Source: an uncultured bacterium
GTDB taxonomy: Bacteria > Bacteroidota > Bacteroidia > Bacteroidales > Bacteroidaceae
Direction: 5' to 3'
Length of the DNA: 64,000 nucleotides
Assembly (NCBI GenBank): GCA_905215345.1
Contig: CAJMPR010000005.1
Coordinates: 62,001-126,000 of the forward strand
Made by a program: the position numbers and the translations under genes. Of the stretch, positions 1 to 8,850 are shown piece by piece. The notes below the pieces were generated by a model. The model saw only the letters and a program-made list of their open reading frames with translations. It was not told the origin of the DNA and made no database searches. Position 1 is the first letter of the stretch. Every line of letters begins with the position of its first letter.

Positions 1-700
1 GTGCGGCATTTTGTTGCGATTCTTTTTTGGAATATCCTCTGCCGGTACCGGCAGATATTCTTTCGATGCGGACTTCCGTGTGGAACATGGGATTATAGTC
101 CTGGTCGAGAAGCTGTTCTATCAATTCAAAGGATACTTCCATCTTGCTCTTTTGACTCCATTCGATGAGCTTGGATTTGAAGTTGACCTCTTTACGTGAC
201 ATCTTATCAAGGTCGATATAGTTCTTAAATATCTTTCGCTCTATGAACTGTTTGCAACGATCATAGCCTTGGTCCAGATAGATGGCACCTATAAATGCTT
301 CAAAAGCATTGCCATACATATAACTGTTGTGTGAAGAAGAGCGACTGGAATACTTGACGAGTTTGTCAAGTCCGATTTCTACCGCCAGTTTGTTTAATGT
401 CTCTCTTTGGACAATTTTGGAACGTGTATTGGTGAGGAAGCCTTCGCGACGACCTTCAAAATGCTTAAAGACGATGTCTCCTACAATTGCGTCAAGGATA
501 GCGTCACCCAAAAATTCCAATCGTTCGTTGTTCAATGGGCGCCCTTTTTCGGAACGGATGGAAGTTGATTTGTGCAGTAAAGCCTGTTGATAATACCGTA
601 TATTACGGGGAAAGAACCCCAGTATCTTATAAAAACAAAGATAAGACTCTCTGTCCTTACGGAATAAGAGCCTTATCTTGTCTATTTGATTACGTAACAC
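1..700 (-). CDS. rnc: Ribonuclease III, C-terminus cut by window edge
   Basis: Double-strand-specific endoribonuclease that matures rRNA and other structured RNAs. The reverse strand reads from a GTG at 700 with no internal stop to the window edge, about 233 codons. The RNase III signature NERLEFLGDAILD is at residues 58-70 and the second conserved helix YGNAFEAFIGAIYLDQG at about 129-145. A double-stranded-RNA-binding domain begins near residue 165 and is cut in its last helix (KKESQQNAA). The GTG start was chosen because no in-frame ATG precedes it before fabF coding sequence; it leaves a 7-base gap after the fabF stop. The acpP-fabF-rnc order supports co-transcription. Confidence 0.93.
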   Translation of the reverse strand, partial: MLRNQIDKIRLLFRKDRESYLCFYKILGFFPRNIRYYQQALLHKSTSIRSEKGRPLNNERLEFLGDAILDAIVGDIVFKHFEGRREGFLTNTRSKIVQRETLNKLAVEIGLDKLVKYSSRSSSHNSYMYGNAFEAFIGAIYLDQGYDRCKQFIERKIFKNYIDLDKMSRKEVNFKSKLIEWSQKSKMEVSFELIEQLLDQDYNPMFHTEVRIERISAGTGRGYSKKESQQNAA

Positions 701-707
701 GACCGTA

Positions 708-1970
708 TTATTCTGCGTATTTCTTGAAAATAACACATGCGTTATGACCGCCAAATCCAAAGGTATTGGATAAAGCTACGTTCACTTCGCGCTTCTGAGC
801 TTTGTCGAACGTAAAGTTCAGGTCATAGTCAATGTTTTCGTCATTATCACCCTCTTCATGATTGATAGTCGGAGGAACGATACCGTTCTGAATGGCAAGG
901 ATACTTGCAATAGCTTCTACCGCACCGGCAGCACCCAACAAGTGACCTGTCATAGATTTCGTTGAACTGATGTTCAATTCATAAGCATGTTTCCCGAATA
1001 CTTCCTGAATAGCTTTTGATTCAGATATATCACCAACCGGAGTAGAAGTACCGTGTACATTGATATAATCTACTTCCTCGGGTTGCATTTCTGCATCTTC
1101 CAACGCATTCTTCATTACCAACTTAGCTCCCAAACCCTCAGGGTGAGAAGCTGTCAGGTGATGTGCATCGGCAGACATACCTACACCGGCAACTTCAGCA
1201 TATATCTTTGCACCGCGTGCTTTAGCATGTTCCAATTCTTCAAGAATCAGACAGCCACCGCCTTCACCCATTACGAATCCGTCACGGCTTGCGCTGAATG
1301 GACGGGATGCGGTTTCGGGAGAATCATTACGAGTAGATAAAGCATGCATTGCATTGAAACCACCTACACCGCAAGCGGCAATAGCTGCTTCAGAACCACC
1401 GCTTACAATTACATTGGCCTTACCCAAACGGATGAGGTTGAATGCGTCGGCAATAGCATTTGTAGAAGTAGCGCAGGCAGAACAAGTCGCATAGTTAGGA
1501 CCATGGAAACCGTACATGATAGATATTTGTCCGGCAGCAATATCCGAAATCATCTTGGGGATGAAGAACGGATTGAACTTGGGACCATTTTCTTTATTGA
1601 GAGCATAATTACCTGCTTCTTCTTCAAATGTACGGATTCCACCGATACCGGCGCCAAAAATGACACCGATTCTGTTTAAATCCTCATTTTCGACATCAAG
1701 ACCGGAATCTGTAACTGCTTGTTGAGCTACACCAATGGCATATTGAGTATACAAGTCCATCTTGCGAGCTTCCTTGCGGTCGATATATTGATTGGCATCG
1801 AAGTTTTTCACTTCACATGCAAATTGGGTCTTGAAAAGTGATGCGTCGAAATGAGTAATAGGTCCCGCTCCACTAACCCCATTCACGAGATTTTCCCAAA
1901 ATTCGGGCACTGTGTTGCCAATGGGAGTAATGGCGCCAAGACCTGTTACTACAACTCTTTTTAATTCCAT
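708..1970 (-). CDS. fabF: 3-oxoacyl-[acyl-carrier-protein] synthase II
   Basis: Condensing enzyme of type II fatty-acid synthesis, joining malonyl-ACP to a growing acyl-ACP. The 420-residue length is normal for FabF. The Cys-His-His triad is visible: C163 in ATCSACATS, H307 in VHGTSTP and H343 in STKSMTGH, with the supporting lysine K338. A glycine-rich C-terminal FGFGGHN motif is present. The gene follows acpP by 23 bases and precedes rnc, so substrate carrier and synthase are probably made from one transcript. No anomaly is seen. Confidence 0.98.
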   Translation of the reverse strand: MELKRVVVTGLGAITPIGNTVPEFWENLVNGVSGAGPITHFDASLFKTQFACEVKNFDANQYIDRKEARKMDLYTQYAIGVAQQAVTDSGLDVENEDLNRIGVIFGAGIGGIRTFEEEAGNYALNKENGPKFNPFFIPKMISDIAAGQISIMYGFHGPNYATCSACATSTNAIADAFNLIRLGKANVIVSGGSEAAIAACGVGGFNAMHALSTRNDSPETASRPFSASRDGFVMGEGGGCLILEELEHAKARGAKIYAEVAGVGMSADAHHLTASHPEGLGAKLVMKNALEDAEMQPEEVDYINVHGTSTPVGDISESKAIQEVFGKHAYELNISSTKSMTGHLLGAAGAVEAIASILAIQNGIVPPTINHEEGDNDENIDYDLNFTFDKAQKREVNVALSNTFGFGGHNACVIFKKYAE

Positions 1971-1993
1971 ACTAAGAAATGAATGGATTAAGA

Positions 1994-2230
1994 TTACTTA
2001 GCGTGTTCTTCGATATAAGATACAGCATCACCTACAGTGCCAATCTTTTCAGCTTGGTCATCAGGAATAGAGATACCGAATTCTTTTTCAAATTCCATGA
2101 TAAGTTCTACAGTGTCAAGAGAATCTGCTCCTAAATCATTAGTGAAGCTAGCTTCTGTTGTAACTTCTGATTCTTCAACGCCTAACTTGTCGACGATAAT
2201 CGCTTTCACTCTTGATGCAATTTCAGACAT
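1994..2230 (-). CDS. acpP: Acyl carrier protein
   Basis: Small acidic carrier (78 residues) that holds acyl intermediates on a 4'-phosphopantetheine arm during fatty-acid synthesis. The attachment serine is S37 in the DSLD motif, preceded by the usual LGAD and followed by TVELIMEFE. Length and acidity are typical. It is the first gene of the leftward acpP-fabF-rnc unit. Divergent purN starts about 150 bases away, so both promoters should lie in 2231-2379; I saw only weak promoter-like sequence there. Confidence 0.98.
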   Translation of the reverse strand: MSEIASRVKAIIVDKLGVEESEVTTEASFTNDLGADSLDTVELIMEFEKEFGISIPDDQAEKIGTVGDAVSYIEEHAK

Positions 2231-2379
2231 AACTTTAAGTTTTTAATTAATAATTAGTTTTATTTCTTTAAATTTGCGGTGCAAAGGAATAAATATTTAT
2301 TGTTCCTCGCAAATATTTGATGAATTAAATGCACTGTTTTGCACATTTTTCACGGTTTTGTGCACTAAATAGGGAGATT

Positions 2380-2952
2380 ATGGGGAAAAATATCGCAGTT
2401 TTAGCTTCGGGAAGTGGTACGAATGCCGAGAATATCATTCGTTATTTTCAGGAAAAGGCTTCGGCTTGTGTGGGTTTGGTATTAACTAACCGGCAGAATG
2501 CGTTCGTTTTAGAGCGTGCAAAGAGATTGAATGTGCCTTATGCTTATTTGGGTAAAGAAGATTGGGAAAGTGGAGAGGCAGTTCTGGCATTATTACGGGA
2601 ACATAATATTGATTTTGTAGTGTTGGCAGGCTTTCTGGCTCGTATACCGGATATTGTTTTGCATGCTTATCCTAATAAAATGATAAATATACACCCTTCG
2701 TTACTGCCGAAGTTTGGTGGAAAAGGAATGTATGGCGACCGTGTGCACGAAGCGGTGATTACTGCGGGTGAAAAAGAAAGTGGTATCACGATACATTATA
2801 CAAATGAACATTACGATGAAGGAGCGATTATCTGCCAGAAGACATGTCCTGTGTTACCGGGAGATACTCCGGATGAGTTGGCGCAACGCATCCATAAGTT
2901 AGAATATGAATATTATCCGCAGGTAATAGATAAGTTGGTGACAGCTTTATAA
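2380..2952 (+). CDS. purN: Phosphoribosylglycinamide formyltransferase
   Basis: Folate-dependent transfer of a formyl group to GAR in purine synthesis. The 190-residue protein begins MGKNIAVLASGSGTN, the conserved phosphate-binding start of the family. Catalytic residues are visible as N103 and H105 in INIHPSLLP and D146 in HYDEGAI. An in-frame ATG at 2329 would add 17 residues that match nothing in the family, and a purine-rich AGGGAG lies just before 2380, so the internal start is preferred. It converges with pdxB with only 10 bases between stops. Confidence 0.95.
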   Translation: MGKNIAVLASGSGTNAENIIRYFQEKASACVGLVLTNRQNAFVLERAKRLNVPYAYLGKEDWESGEAVLALLREHNIDFVVLAGFLARIPDIVLHAYPNKMINIHPSLLPKFGGKGMYGDRVHEAVITAGEKESGITIHYTNEHYDEGAIICQKTCPVLPGDTPDELAQRIHKLEYEYYPQVIDKLVTAL

Positions 2953-2962
2953 TTTGTATCTT

Positions 2963-4015
2963 TTAGCGCAAAGGACATAGTTCGATATTATAGGCCTCTT
3001 TTTCTCTCCGTAAAGGGTAGTCTCCCCGTAACTTTTCGAATAATTCAGGATGAGTTTTCAATGCGTTGCTATCCCTGCGGGGATCGTATATCTGCAGGTA
3101 GGCTTCTTCCGTGGTTGCAGCAATAATTTGCGACTGTTCCGGTGCCGGAGGGGTAATATGGTAACTTGCCTGTATGTTGAAATAACGGCAGAGAGCATCC
3201 AATGACATACGGGTGGCATTTGCTTTTCCATCGGCAGAGTAACCGGCAATGTGAGGGGTGCCGAGAAATACTTTATCTAACAAGTCGGGATTGATATTAG
3301 GCTCGTTTTCCCATACGTCGATAATGGCGTCCGAAATAGTTCTTTTCTCTAATGCATTAAGAAGTGCCTCTGTTTCTATTACTTCCCCACGCGAGGTGTT
3401 AATGATAATCGGCCGGTGCTTTAAGGATTGGAAGAAAGCATTGTCAGCTAAATGGAATGTTTTGTATTTGCCTTCTTTATATAGAGGTACATGGAAAGTG
3501 AGAATATCACATTTCACGGCAAGTGATTGTAGGGGGGAAAAGTCTTGTTTCCCTTCTTGGACTTCGCGTGGCAGGTCATTTAGTAGTACACGCATGCCTA
3601 ATTCTTGAGCTACTTGAGCTACTTTACTGCCAACATTACCTACTCCGATGATACCAATAGTAGCTTCTGTCAACTTTATGCCTTTTCGTTCTTGTAATAA
3701 AATTAAAGACGAATGTAGATATTGGGCTACTGAAGCTGAATTACAACCGGGAGCATTAGTCCAGGTAATCCCTGCTTCATGGCAAAATTCCGTATCAATA
3801 TGGTCGAAGCCTATGGTAGCGGTAGCAATGAATTTTACGTTACTGCCTTCTAATAATTCCCGGTTACAATGGGTACGCGTACGGATAATGAGTGCATCCG
3901 CATCTCGTACCAATGCAGGGGTGAAATCTTTTCCCGGTACATAGATTACTTCATCGGCAATCTGTTCGATAGCCTCCTTTATAAAAGGTATTTTGTTGTC
4001 AACGATAACTTTCAT
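2963..4015 (-). CDS. pdxB: Erythronate-4-phosphate dehydrogenase
   Basis: NAD-dependent dehydrogenase of the DXP-dependent route to pyridoxal 5'-phosphate. The 350 residues show a D-isomer-specific 2-hydroxyacid dehydrogenase fold. The dinucleotide motif GVGNVG is at about 124-129, the arginine motif is NTSRGEV, the glutamate motif is WENEP and the catalytic histidine lies in TPHIAGYS. The GYSADGK sequence after the histidine is typical of PdxB rather than SerA. A -7-like element lies 24 bases upstream of the start. It is a single gene, convergent with purN. Confidence 0.92.
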   Translation of the reverse strand: MKVIVDNKIPFIKEAIEQIADEVIYVPGKDFTPALVRDADALIIRTRTHCNRELLEGSNVKFIATATIGFDHIDTEFCHEAGITWTNAPGCNSASVAQYLHSSLILLQERKGIKLTEATIGIIGVGNVGSKVAQVAQELGMRVLLNDLPREVQEGKQDFSPLQSLAVKCDILTFHVPLYKEGKYKTFHLADNAFFQSLKHRPIIINTSRGEVIETEALLNALEKRTISDAIIDVWENEPNINPDLLDKVFLGTPHIAGYSADGKANATRMSLDALCRYFNIQASYHITPPAPEQSQIIAATTEEAYLQIYDPRRDSNALKTHPELFEKLRGDYPLRREKEAYNIELCPLR

Positions 4016-4038
4016 ATCAGTTCTTACTGTAATGCAGG

Positions 4039-4046
4039 CAAAAATA
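4039..4046 (-). promoter_or_regulatory. Bacteroides -7 element for pdxB
   Basis: On the minus strand the bases read TATTTTTG, matching the Bacteroides sigma-ABfr -7 consensus TAnnTTTG, and lie 24 bases upstream of the pdxB ATG. No clear -33 TTTG was found, so this is a partial match. Confidence 0.45.
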
Positions 4047-4174
4047 GAAATAAATTATGAGAATAGGAGGTGCTTATATAATAATGTGTACCCTTATTGG
4101 ATTAAATTTGTTATTTTTGAAAGTAAGACATGTAATTAAGGGGAAGTTGGAAAAGGAATAAATGCATTGAACTG

Positions 4175-4206
4175 TTTGGCTGTGTGCAAAATATTGCATA
4201 GTTTTG
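4175..4206 (+). promoter_or_regulatory. Bacteroides promoter for the 4260-6646 operon
   Basis: TTTG at 4175-4178 and TAGTTTTG at 4199-4206 are separated by 20 bases, matching TTTG-N19-21-TAnnTTTG. Transcription would start near 4213, leaving a leader of about 45 bases before the first glycosyltransferase. This is one of the better promoter matches in the window. Confidence 0.65.
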
Positions 4207-4259
4207 TCAACTTGTAGAAATTTGCAGCTTGTTGAACAAAGTAAAATTATTAATATAGA

Positions 4260-4976
4260 ATGAAGTGTATTCATATTATTACTCCCGTAAAAGACTCTAT
4301 TGAGTTGACGTTGCAGGCCGTGGAGGCTATTATGGCATCTGATTTTCAAGTGCCTTTTATCTATACTGTCTACAATGATTTCAGTACGGAAGAAAACACT
4401 GTAAGATTACGGGAAGCATCGGAAAAACTAGGATTTGAACTGGTGAATCTTGCGGATATAACCGAGCATCCTTCTCCCAATTATCTGTTGGTTTTACAGA
4501 TGGCACAACAACGGGCTATTGCTGCAGAAGCCGGTTTAGCTATAGTAGAGTCGGATGTCATGGTGAAAAAAGATACATTGCAAGCTTTGTTTAACGGAGC
4601 GCTGGAAAGAAAAGATTGTGGTATTGCAGCTGCTGTAACAGTAGATGAAAAAGGTGATATTAATTATCCTTATCTTTTTGCAAAAGGGCGTGAGAACCAG
4701 GTGTTTCCAGAAAAGAAGCATTGCAGTTTCTGTTGTTCACTGCTGGCTTTGGACTTCTTGAAGGCATTCGATTTCCATCAATTGGATCCTGATAAGAATT
4801 GGCATGATGTCACTATCTCCCACCAGTCGATGAAAGAAGGATTTAAAAACTATCTGTTCACTACATTGCCGGTATGGCATCGTCCTCATGGCAGTCGTCC
4901 CTGGAAACAATTGAAATACAAGAATCCGCTGAAGTATTATTGGCTGAAATATACGAAGGGCTTAGATAAAATTTGA
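4260..4976 (+). CDS. Glycosyltransferase family 2-like protein
   Basis: Probable cytoplasmic GT-A-fold sugar transferase of 238 residues. The start resembles a nucleotide-sugar binding strand (MKCIHIITPVKDS), followed by VYNDFSTEENT and an ESDVMVKKDT segment that probably supplies the metal-binding acidic residues. No membrane segment is seen. It is the first gene of a three-gene operon with a WaaP-like kinase (6 bases downstream) and another GT2. This context suggests assembly of the lipopolysaccharide core or a related glycolipid. The sugar transferred cannot be read from sequence. Confidence 0.75.
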   Translation: MKCIHIITPVKDSIELTLQAVEAIMASDFQVPFIYTVYNDFSTEENTVRLREASEKLGFELVNLADITEHPSPNYLLVLQMAQQRAIAAEAGLAIVESDVMVKKDTLQALFNGALERKDCGIAAAVTVDEKGDINYPYLFAKGRENQVFPEKKHCSFCCSLLALDFLKAFDFHQLDPDKNWHDVTISHQSMKEGFKNYLFTTLPVWHRPHGSRPWKQLKYKNPLKYYWLKYTKGLDKI

Positions 4977-4982
4977 TTATTT

Positions 4983-5741
4983 ATGAAGTTTGAAATGAAG
5001 ACTCCTGTTTTCCATCCCCGCACATTGGTTATTCATCCGGATTTTGAGGAATTGAAAGAGTTTGTAGCATCCGTTCCCGAACGTTTTGAAAGGAATGAAG
5101 GTGTTATTATCCATAAAGGGCGCAATGAGTTGAGGAAGATGGAATATAAAGGACAGCAATATATAGTCAAGTCTTTTCGTAGTCCTAATATTATTAATCG
5201 TTTTGTGTATGGAATTTTCCGTCCTTCCAAAGCAAAACGCTCTTATGAGCATGCTGAATTGTATATGAAAATCGGTGTAGGCACTCCACAGCCGGTAGGT
5301 TATCTAAATGTACGTTGCGGCCTTTTGTTTGACAGAAGTTATTATGTAAGTTGTCTCTCAACTTGCCCTTATGTCTATAATGATTTGTTCATGCAGAAGT
5401 TTGATTATGAAGAAGAGGTGCTGCGTGCCATAGGGCGTGTTACCGCTACTCTCCATGAGCATGGATATGCCCATAAGGACTATGGTCGCGAAAACATTTT
5501 GTTTCAAAAAACGGATGAAGGTATCAAGTTGGAAATTGTCGATTTGAATAGAATGTATATAGGTCCTATTGACATGAAAACAGGATGCAAAAACTTTGAG
5601 CGTTTGCCTGCTACTCCGCAGATGCATCGATGGATGGCCGAAGAGTATGGTAAAGCTCGCAGTTTTGATGTTGACGAATGTTTTAAGTTGATGGTTGCTT
5701 ATAGAAGCACCCAACCTGGTAAAATTGATAATCTTTATTGA
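4983..5741 (+). CDS. Lipopolysaccharide core kinase, WaaP/Kdo-kinase-like
   Basis: Predicted kinase of 252 residues that phosphorylates a sugar in the LPS inner core or lipid A region. Protein-kinase-like features occur in order: a candidate ATP lysine K63 in IVKSF, the catalytic loop HKDYGRENILF with D166 and N171, and the metal-binding aspartate D187 in VDLNRM, replacing the DFG of classical kinases. No signal peptide or membrane helix is seen. It lies between two GT2 genes, and its stop overlaps the next ATG by one base, so the three are probably translated together. Kinase family is well supported; the exact acceptor is inferred. Confidence 0.82.
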   Translation: MKFEMKTPVFHPRTLVIHPDFEELKEFVASVPERFERNEGVIIHKGRNELRKMEYKGQQYIVKSFRSPNIINRFVYGIFRPSKAKRSYEHAELYMKIGVGTPQPVGYLNVRCGLLFDRSYYVSCLSTCPYVYNDLFMQKFDYEEEVLRAIGRVTATLHEHGYAHKDYGRENILFQKTDEGIKLEIVDLNRMYIGPIDMKTGCKNFERLPATPQMHRWMAEEYGKARSFDVDECFKLMVAYRSTQPGKIDNLY

Positions 5742-6646
5742 TGACTGACATGAATATTATAGCTGTAGTTGTAACTTATAATCGAATTGAACTGTTGAAA
5801 AGAACCGTTTATTGTTTGCAGCAAAATAAGCCGTTAAGCTCTATTGTGGTAGTAAACAATGGAAGTACGGACGGTACTGCCGAATGGTTGAAAACGCAAT
5901 CCGATCTTATTGTTATTACTCAGAATAATGTTGGCGGTTCAGGTGGTTTTTATACCGGTATTCAACATGCATATCAAGCTGGTGCTGACTGGATTTGGTG
6001 TATGGATGACGACGTTTTCCCTCGTCACGATTGCCTGGAACAATTATTATTGCATGCCGGACCGAAGGAAGTCGGTATTCTTTCTCCACGCCGGTTGCAG
6101 CAAGGCGAACTTTTTACTCATGAGTTTCAAGGGTATAATTTGACCAATCCATTTGCTTCCATGTACACGGGCAAATTATCCAAGCAAACGATAACTGAAC
6201 CTACTGAGATTCAAGGAGCGGCTTTCGAAGGTCCGTTCATACGGCGTGAAGTGGTTGAGAAAATCGGATATCCCAATAAAGACCTTTTTATCTTCTGTGA
6301 TGATACTGATTATTGTCTGCGTACCGTACAGGCAGGTTACAAGATTCTCTATATTCCTACTGCCTTGATGGACAAAGAAAAATTCTTCTCCAATGACACT
6401 TGGAGCGAACGAAGTAAAAAGAAAAAATGGAAGCGTTTCTATCAAATACGCAATTCTACTTATCTAAGCCATCATTATGGCCGTAATTGGGCAGTGAAGT
6501 ACCTCCGTGGTTTTAATGGAGTGGCGGGATACATTCTAACTGCCCTCATCACCTGTCCGTTTACGGATGCCTATCAATGGAGTGATATCCCTAAGCTTTG
6601 GAAAGCCTATTGTGACGGAATCCATGAACGGCTGGGGATTATATAG
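5741..6646 (+). CDS. Glycosyltransferase family 2 (GlfT2/rhamnosyltransferase-like)
   Basis: GT-A-fold transferase of about 301 residues. It has IIAVVVTYNR at the start, VVVNNGSTDGT, an NVGGSGGF turn and the acidic WCMDDDVFP metal/nucleotide site. The NxGGxGGF plus DDD combination is shared with galactofuranosyl- and rhamnosyl-transferases. A second UDP-galactopyranose-mutase locus product (glf at 15271) makes galactofuranose a plausible donor, but this is inference. The ATG at 5741 overlaps the kinase stop codon; an ATG at 5750 is an alternative. The gene ends the operon. Confidence 0.82.
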   Translation: MTDMNIIAVVVTYNRIELLKRTVYCLQQNKPLSSIVVVNNGSTDGTAEWLKTQSDLIVITQNNVGGSGGFYTGIQHAYQAGADWIWCMDDDVFPRHDCLEQLLLHAGPKEVGILSPRRLQQGELFTHEFQGYNLTNPFASMYTGKLSKQTITEPTEIQGAAFEGPFIRREVVEKIGYPNKDLFIFCDDTDYCLRTVQAGYKILYIPTALMDKEKFFSNDTWSERSKKKKWKRFYQIRNSTYLSHHYGRNWAVKYLRGFNGVAGYILTALITCPFTDAYQWSDIPKLWKAYCDGIHERLGII

Positions 6647-6728
6647 CAGTAAGTGCTGCCAATCTCAGTCCTGATTTGCACGTTATACTATATTGATGAA
6701 TGAAAATTCAATAGTGGAATGAAGATTG

Positions 6729-7976
6729 CTATGGTATGGCTGAAATTTTATTCTTTAAATCTAAAGCCGCACCTATAGCTACATCCATGTTATAATACTC
6801 CCATTCGGCAAATCGTCCTAATAGATAAATATTTTCTTTCTGGAGGTTCTCTTTTAGAGTCGTTATTTTTTCACGGGTCGTATTGCTCTGGATAGGATAA
6901 GTGTACTGCTCATAGTGATGGGCAAGATATTGGGGTTGATACGGAATTCTGCTTAGATTATCCAGTATATCTTCTTTGGATATAAAGTCGGTAAATTCTA
7001 TACTTGCCGTCATGTTTCCCTGAACATTGTTATTGGGAGAAAAATTACCACTGCAAATGATGCGATGGGATTCATGTCTTTTACTTGGCAAATAAATCCA
7101 ACTATAGTCGTTGGCGGATATATTACAAAAGACAGTGGTAGTGCCATGATATTCTAATTCATCGATAGCTTTTTGATAAGTATTGATGCCTATCTGCCCT
7201 TTGAGCAATGCCGGTAATTGTTTTATGTTACCACAGAATATTACTTTATCAAAAGTTTCATTATTCACTCTCCAGCGCTTTCCGATTTGTTCAATATTGT
7301 GTACCGGAGTATTGTACTTAATTAATAATCCTTTAGCAAGTCGGTTGGCAAGAAACTGTGAACCATCTTTCAACGGGTAATAGAAAGAACTATGTACGAA
7401 CGAACGCTCTTCAATATGATTGATATTATTGTATATCATCTCTGAAACTGTAGGCATCGGTAGCTTACCTTCTAACCAAGAGAGTGGAATCTGTGTAAGG
7501 TTTCTGCGCCATACCTTATAATTGTATGGTTGGAAGTATAATTCATATAAAGTTTTTCCAAAACGTCCGCGAAGAAACTCTTCGAAGTTTGCCGGTTCTT
7601 GATTTTCATTCTTTGCTATTGATATCCAATCCTCTATGATTGCTTTTAATCTAACTTCATTCAGCATATAAGCATGGTTTTCAATAGGGTAGGCTATCAT
7701 TGTTCCGTCATCCATACTAATAGCAGAGTTCCGCTGTGCTTTTATAAATTCCTTTTCTTTGTCAAAATGTTCCCAAAACCAGTTTAACACGTCTTGACGC
7801 TTGGTGTTGAATACATGTCCTCCTGTGCGATGAAATAGATTTCCGTTCACGTAATCACATTTAATCATTCCTCCCGGTCTTGAATCGGTTTCGAATAGTA
7901 TAACTTCATGATTATCTTTTAGCATTTGTGCTATGGCTAAACCCGATATCCCGGCTCCGATAATAGCTATTTTCAT
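6729..7976 (-). CDS. FAD-dependent amine-oxidase/UGM-like oxidoreductase
   Basis: About 415 residues beginning MKIAIIGAGISGLAIA, a Rossmann FAD-binding motif (GxGxxG at 7-12), followed by the acidic FAD-ribose strand and GGMIKCD. The C-terminus has a second FAD-contact segment (LLGRFAEWEYYNMDVAIGAAL) like that of protoporphyrinogen-oxidase and UDP-galactopyranose-mutase relatives. A longer in-frame start at 8021 would overlap the upstream gene by 44 bases; 7976 leaves a one-base gap and was chosen. It is the last gene of the leftward glycan operon. It could be a second sugar mutase or an oxidoreductase acting on a nucleotide sugar. The substrate is unknown. Confidence 0.75.
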   Translation of the reverse strand: MKIAIIGAGISGLAIAQMLKDNHEVILFETDSRPGGMIKCDYVNGNLFHRTGGHVFNTKRQDVLNWFWEHFDKEKEFIKAQRNSAISMDDGTMIAYPIENHAYMLNEVRLKAIIEDWISIAKNENQEPANFEEFLRGRFGKTLYELYFQPYNYKVWRRNLTQIPLSWLEGKLPMPTVSEMIYNNINHIEERSFVHSSFYYPLKDGSQFLANRLAKGLLIKYNTPVHNIEQIGKRWRVNNETFDKVIFCGNIKQLPALLKGQIGINTYQKAIDELEYHGTTTVFCNISANDYSWIYLPSKRHESHRIICSGNFSPNNNVQGNMTASIEFTDFISKEDILDNLSRIPYQPQYLAHHYEQYTYPIQSNTTREKITTLKENLQKENIYLLGRFAEWEYYNMDVAIGAALDLKNKISAIP

Positions 7977-7977
7977 A

Positions 7978-8844
7978 TTATTTCCATTTTGAAAGTTTGA
8001 CTGGATGGAAGTATAGAACATCCTCAGGGTATTCTAATATTAATTTGGATAAGTTTAATCCATACTTTTCCTCGAAATATTTATTCTGGGGAGGCCACAT
8101 AACGCCGGATTTCATCTTTATATCGGTAGTGAATTTCAACTTGTCGGTAGAAAGTACTAAGGCAGTCGGAATAGCAAATTCCACGAACAATCGGGTAGCG
8201 GCAAAAGCGCCGCAATATAGTGTAAACTTATCCATCATGTCGGCTGTTAACAGCAATATGTCTGCATATCCTCCTACCAGTGGGTAGTCTAATTGCCGTC
8301 TTCGGAAGTTTAGGAAATATTTGAAGATATATTTGATATGTCTTTCTATCAAAGGCTTTAAAGGTATGGGAGAATATGGTATTTTGTATTTTTCAAATTG
8401 TGCTTTAGCCTCATCAATGGAAGGTAAAATGTTACTGACTTCTACACCCCGTTGCTTTACGACATATTTCATTGCTTCGGTTTGTCGCCAGGGATGCTTC
8501 AACTCCTGCATTTTAATCAGATAATCAATGTAACATTCGTCTTCGCGTAATCCCATTTTATCTAACAGATTACTCTCATTCAGCACCGGATTGATAATCA
8601 TGTCATCGGCTACTACAAAAAAGTGGGTAAATTTCATATCCTTCAAGTGAGTGTATGCTTGGCTCAGATACCCGGAAAAATAATAAGAAGACTCATAAAC
8701 AGGAATCACATTGGATAGCTGTCCGTCATAGAAGGGGATGATATGGAATATGTGTGTAAACCGATCTTTGTAAATATTCTCGAGGCGATTTATGTTTTGA
8801 TCGTACCGGTGATTGTAGATTATTAGAAGAGCTGTTTTTCTCAT
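7978..8844 (-). CDS. Unrecognised protein of glycan operon
   Basis: 288 residues, no signal peptide or membrane helix. It starts with TALLIIYNHRYDQN, resembling a glycosyltransferase first strand, and has THFFVVADDMIIN, where the paired aspartates could be a GT-A metal site. I do not recognise the family. The gene sits between the broken DUF5672 gene (6-base gap) and the FAD-dependent protein (1-base gap), so it is probably translated with both and works in the same glycan. A distant glycosyltransferase is the most likely reading, by position and fold hints only. Confidence 0.6.
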   Translation of the reverse strand: MRKTALLIIYNHRYDQNINRLENIYKDRFTHIFHIIPFYDGQLSNVIPVYESSYYFSGYLSQAYTHLKDMKFTHFFVVADDMIINPVLNESNLLDKMGLREDECYIDYLIKMQELKHPWRQTEAMKYVVKQRGVEVSNILPSIDEAKAQFEKYKIPYSPIPLKPLIERHIKYIFKYFLNFRRRQLDYPLVGGYADILLLTADMMDKFTLYCGAFAATRLFVEFAIPTALVLSTDKLKFTTDIKMKSGVMWPPQNKYFEEKYGLNLSKLILEYPEDVLYFHPVKLSKWK

Positions 8845-8850
8845 TTTACT

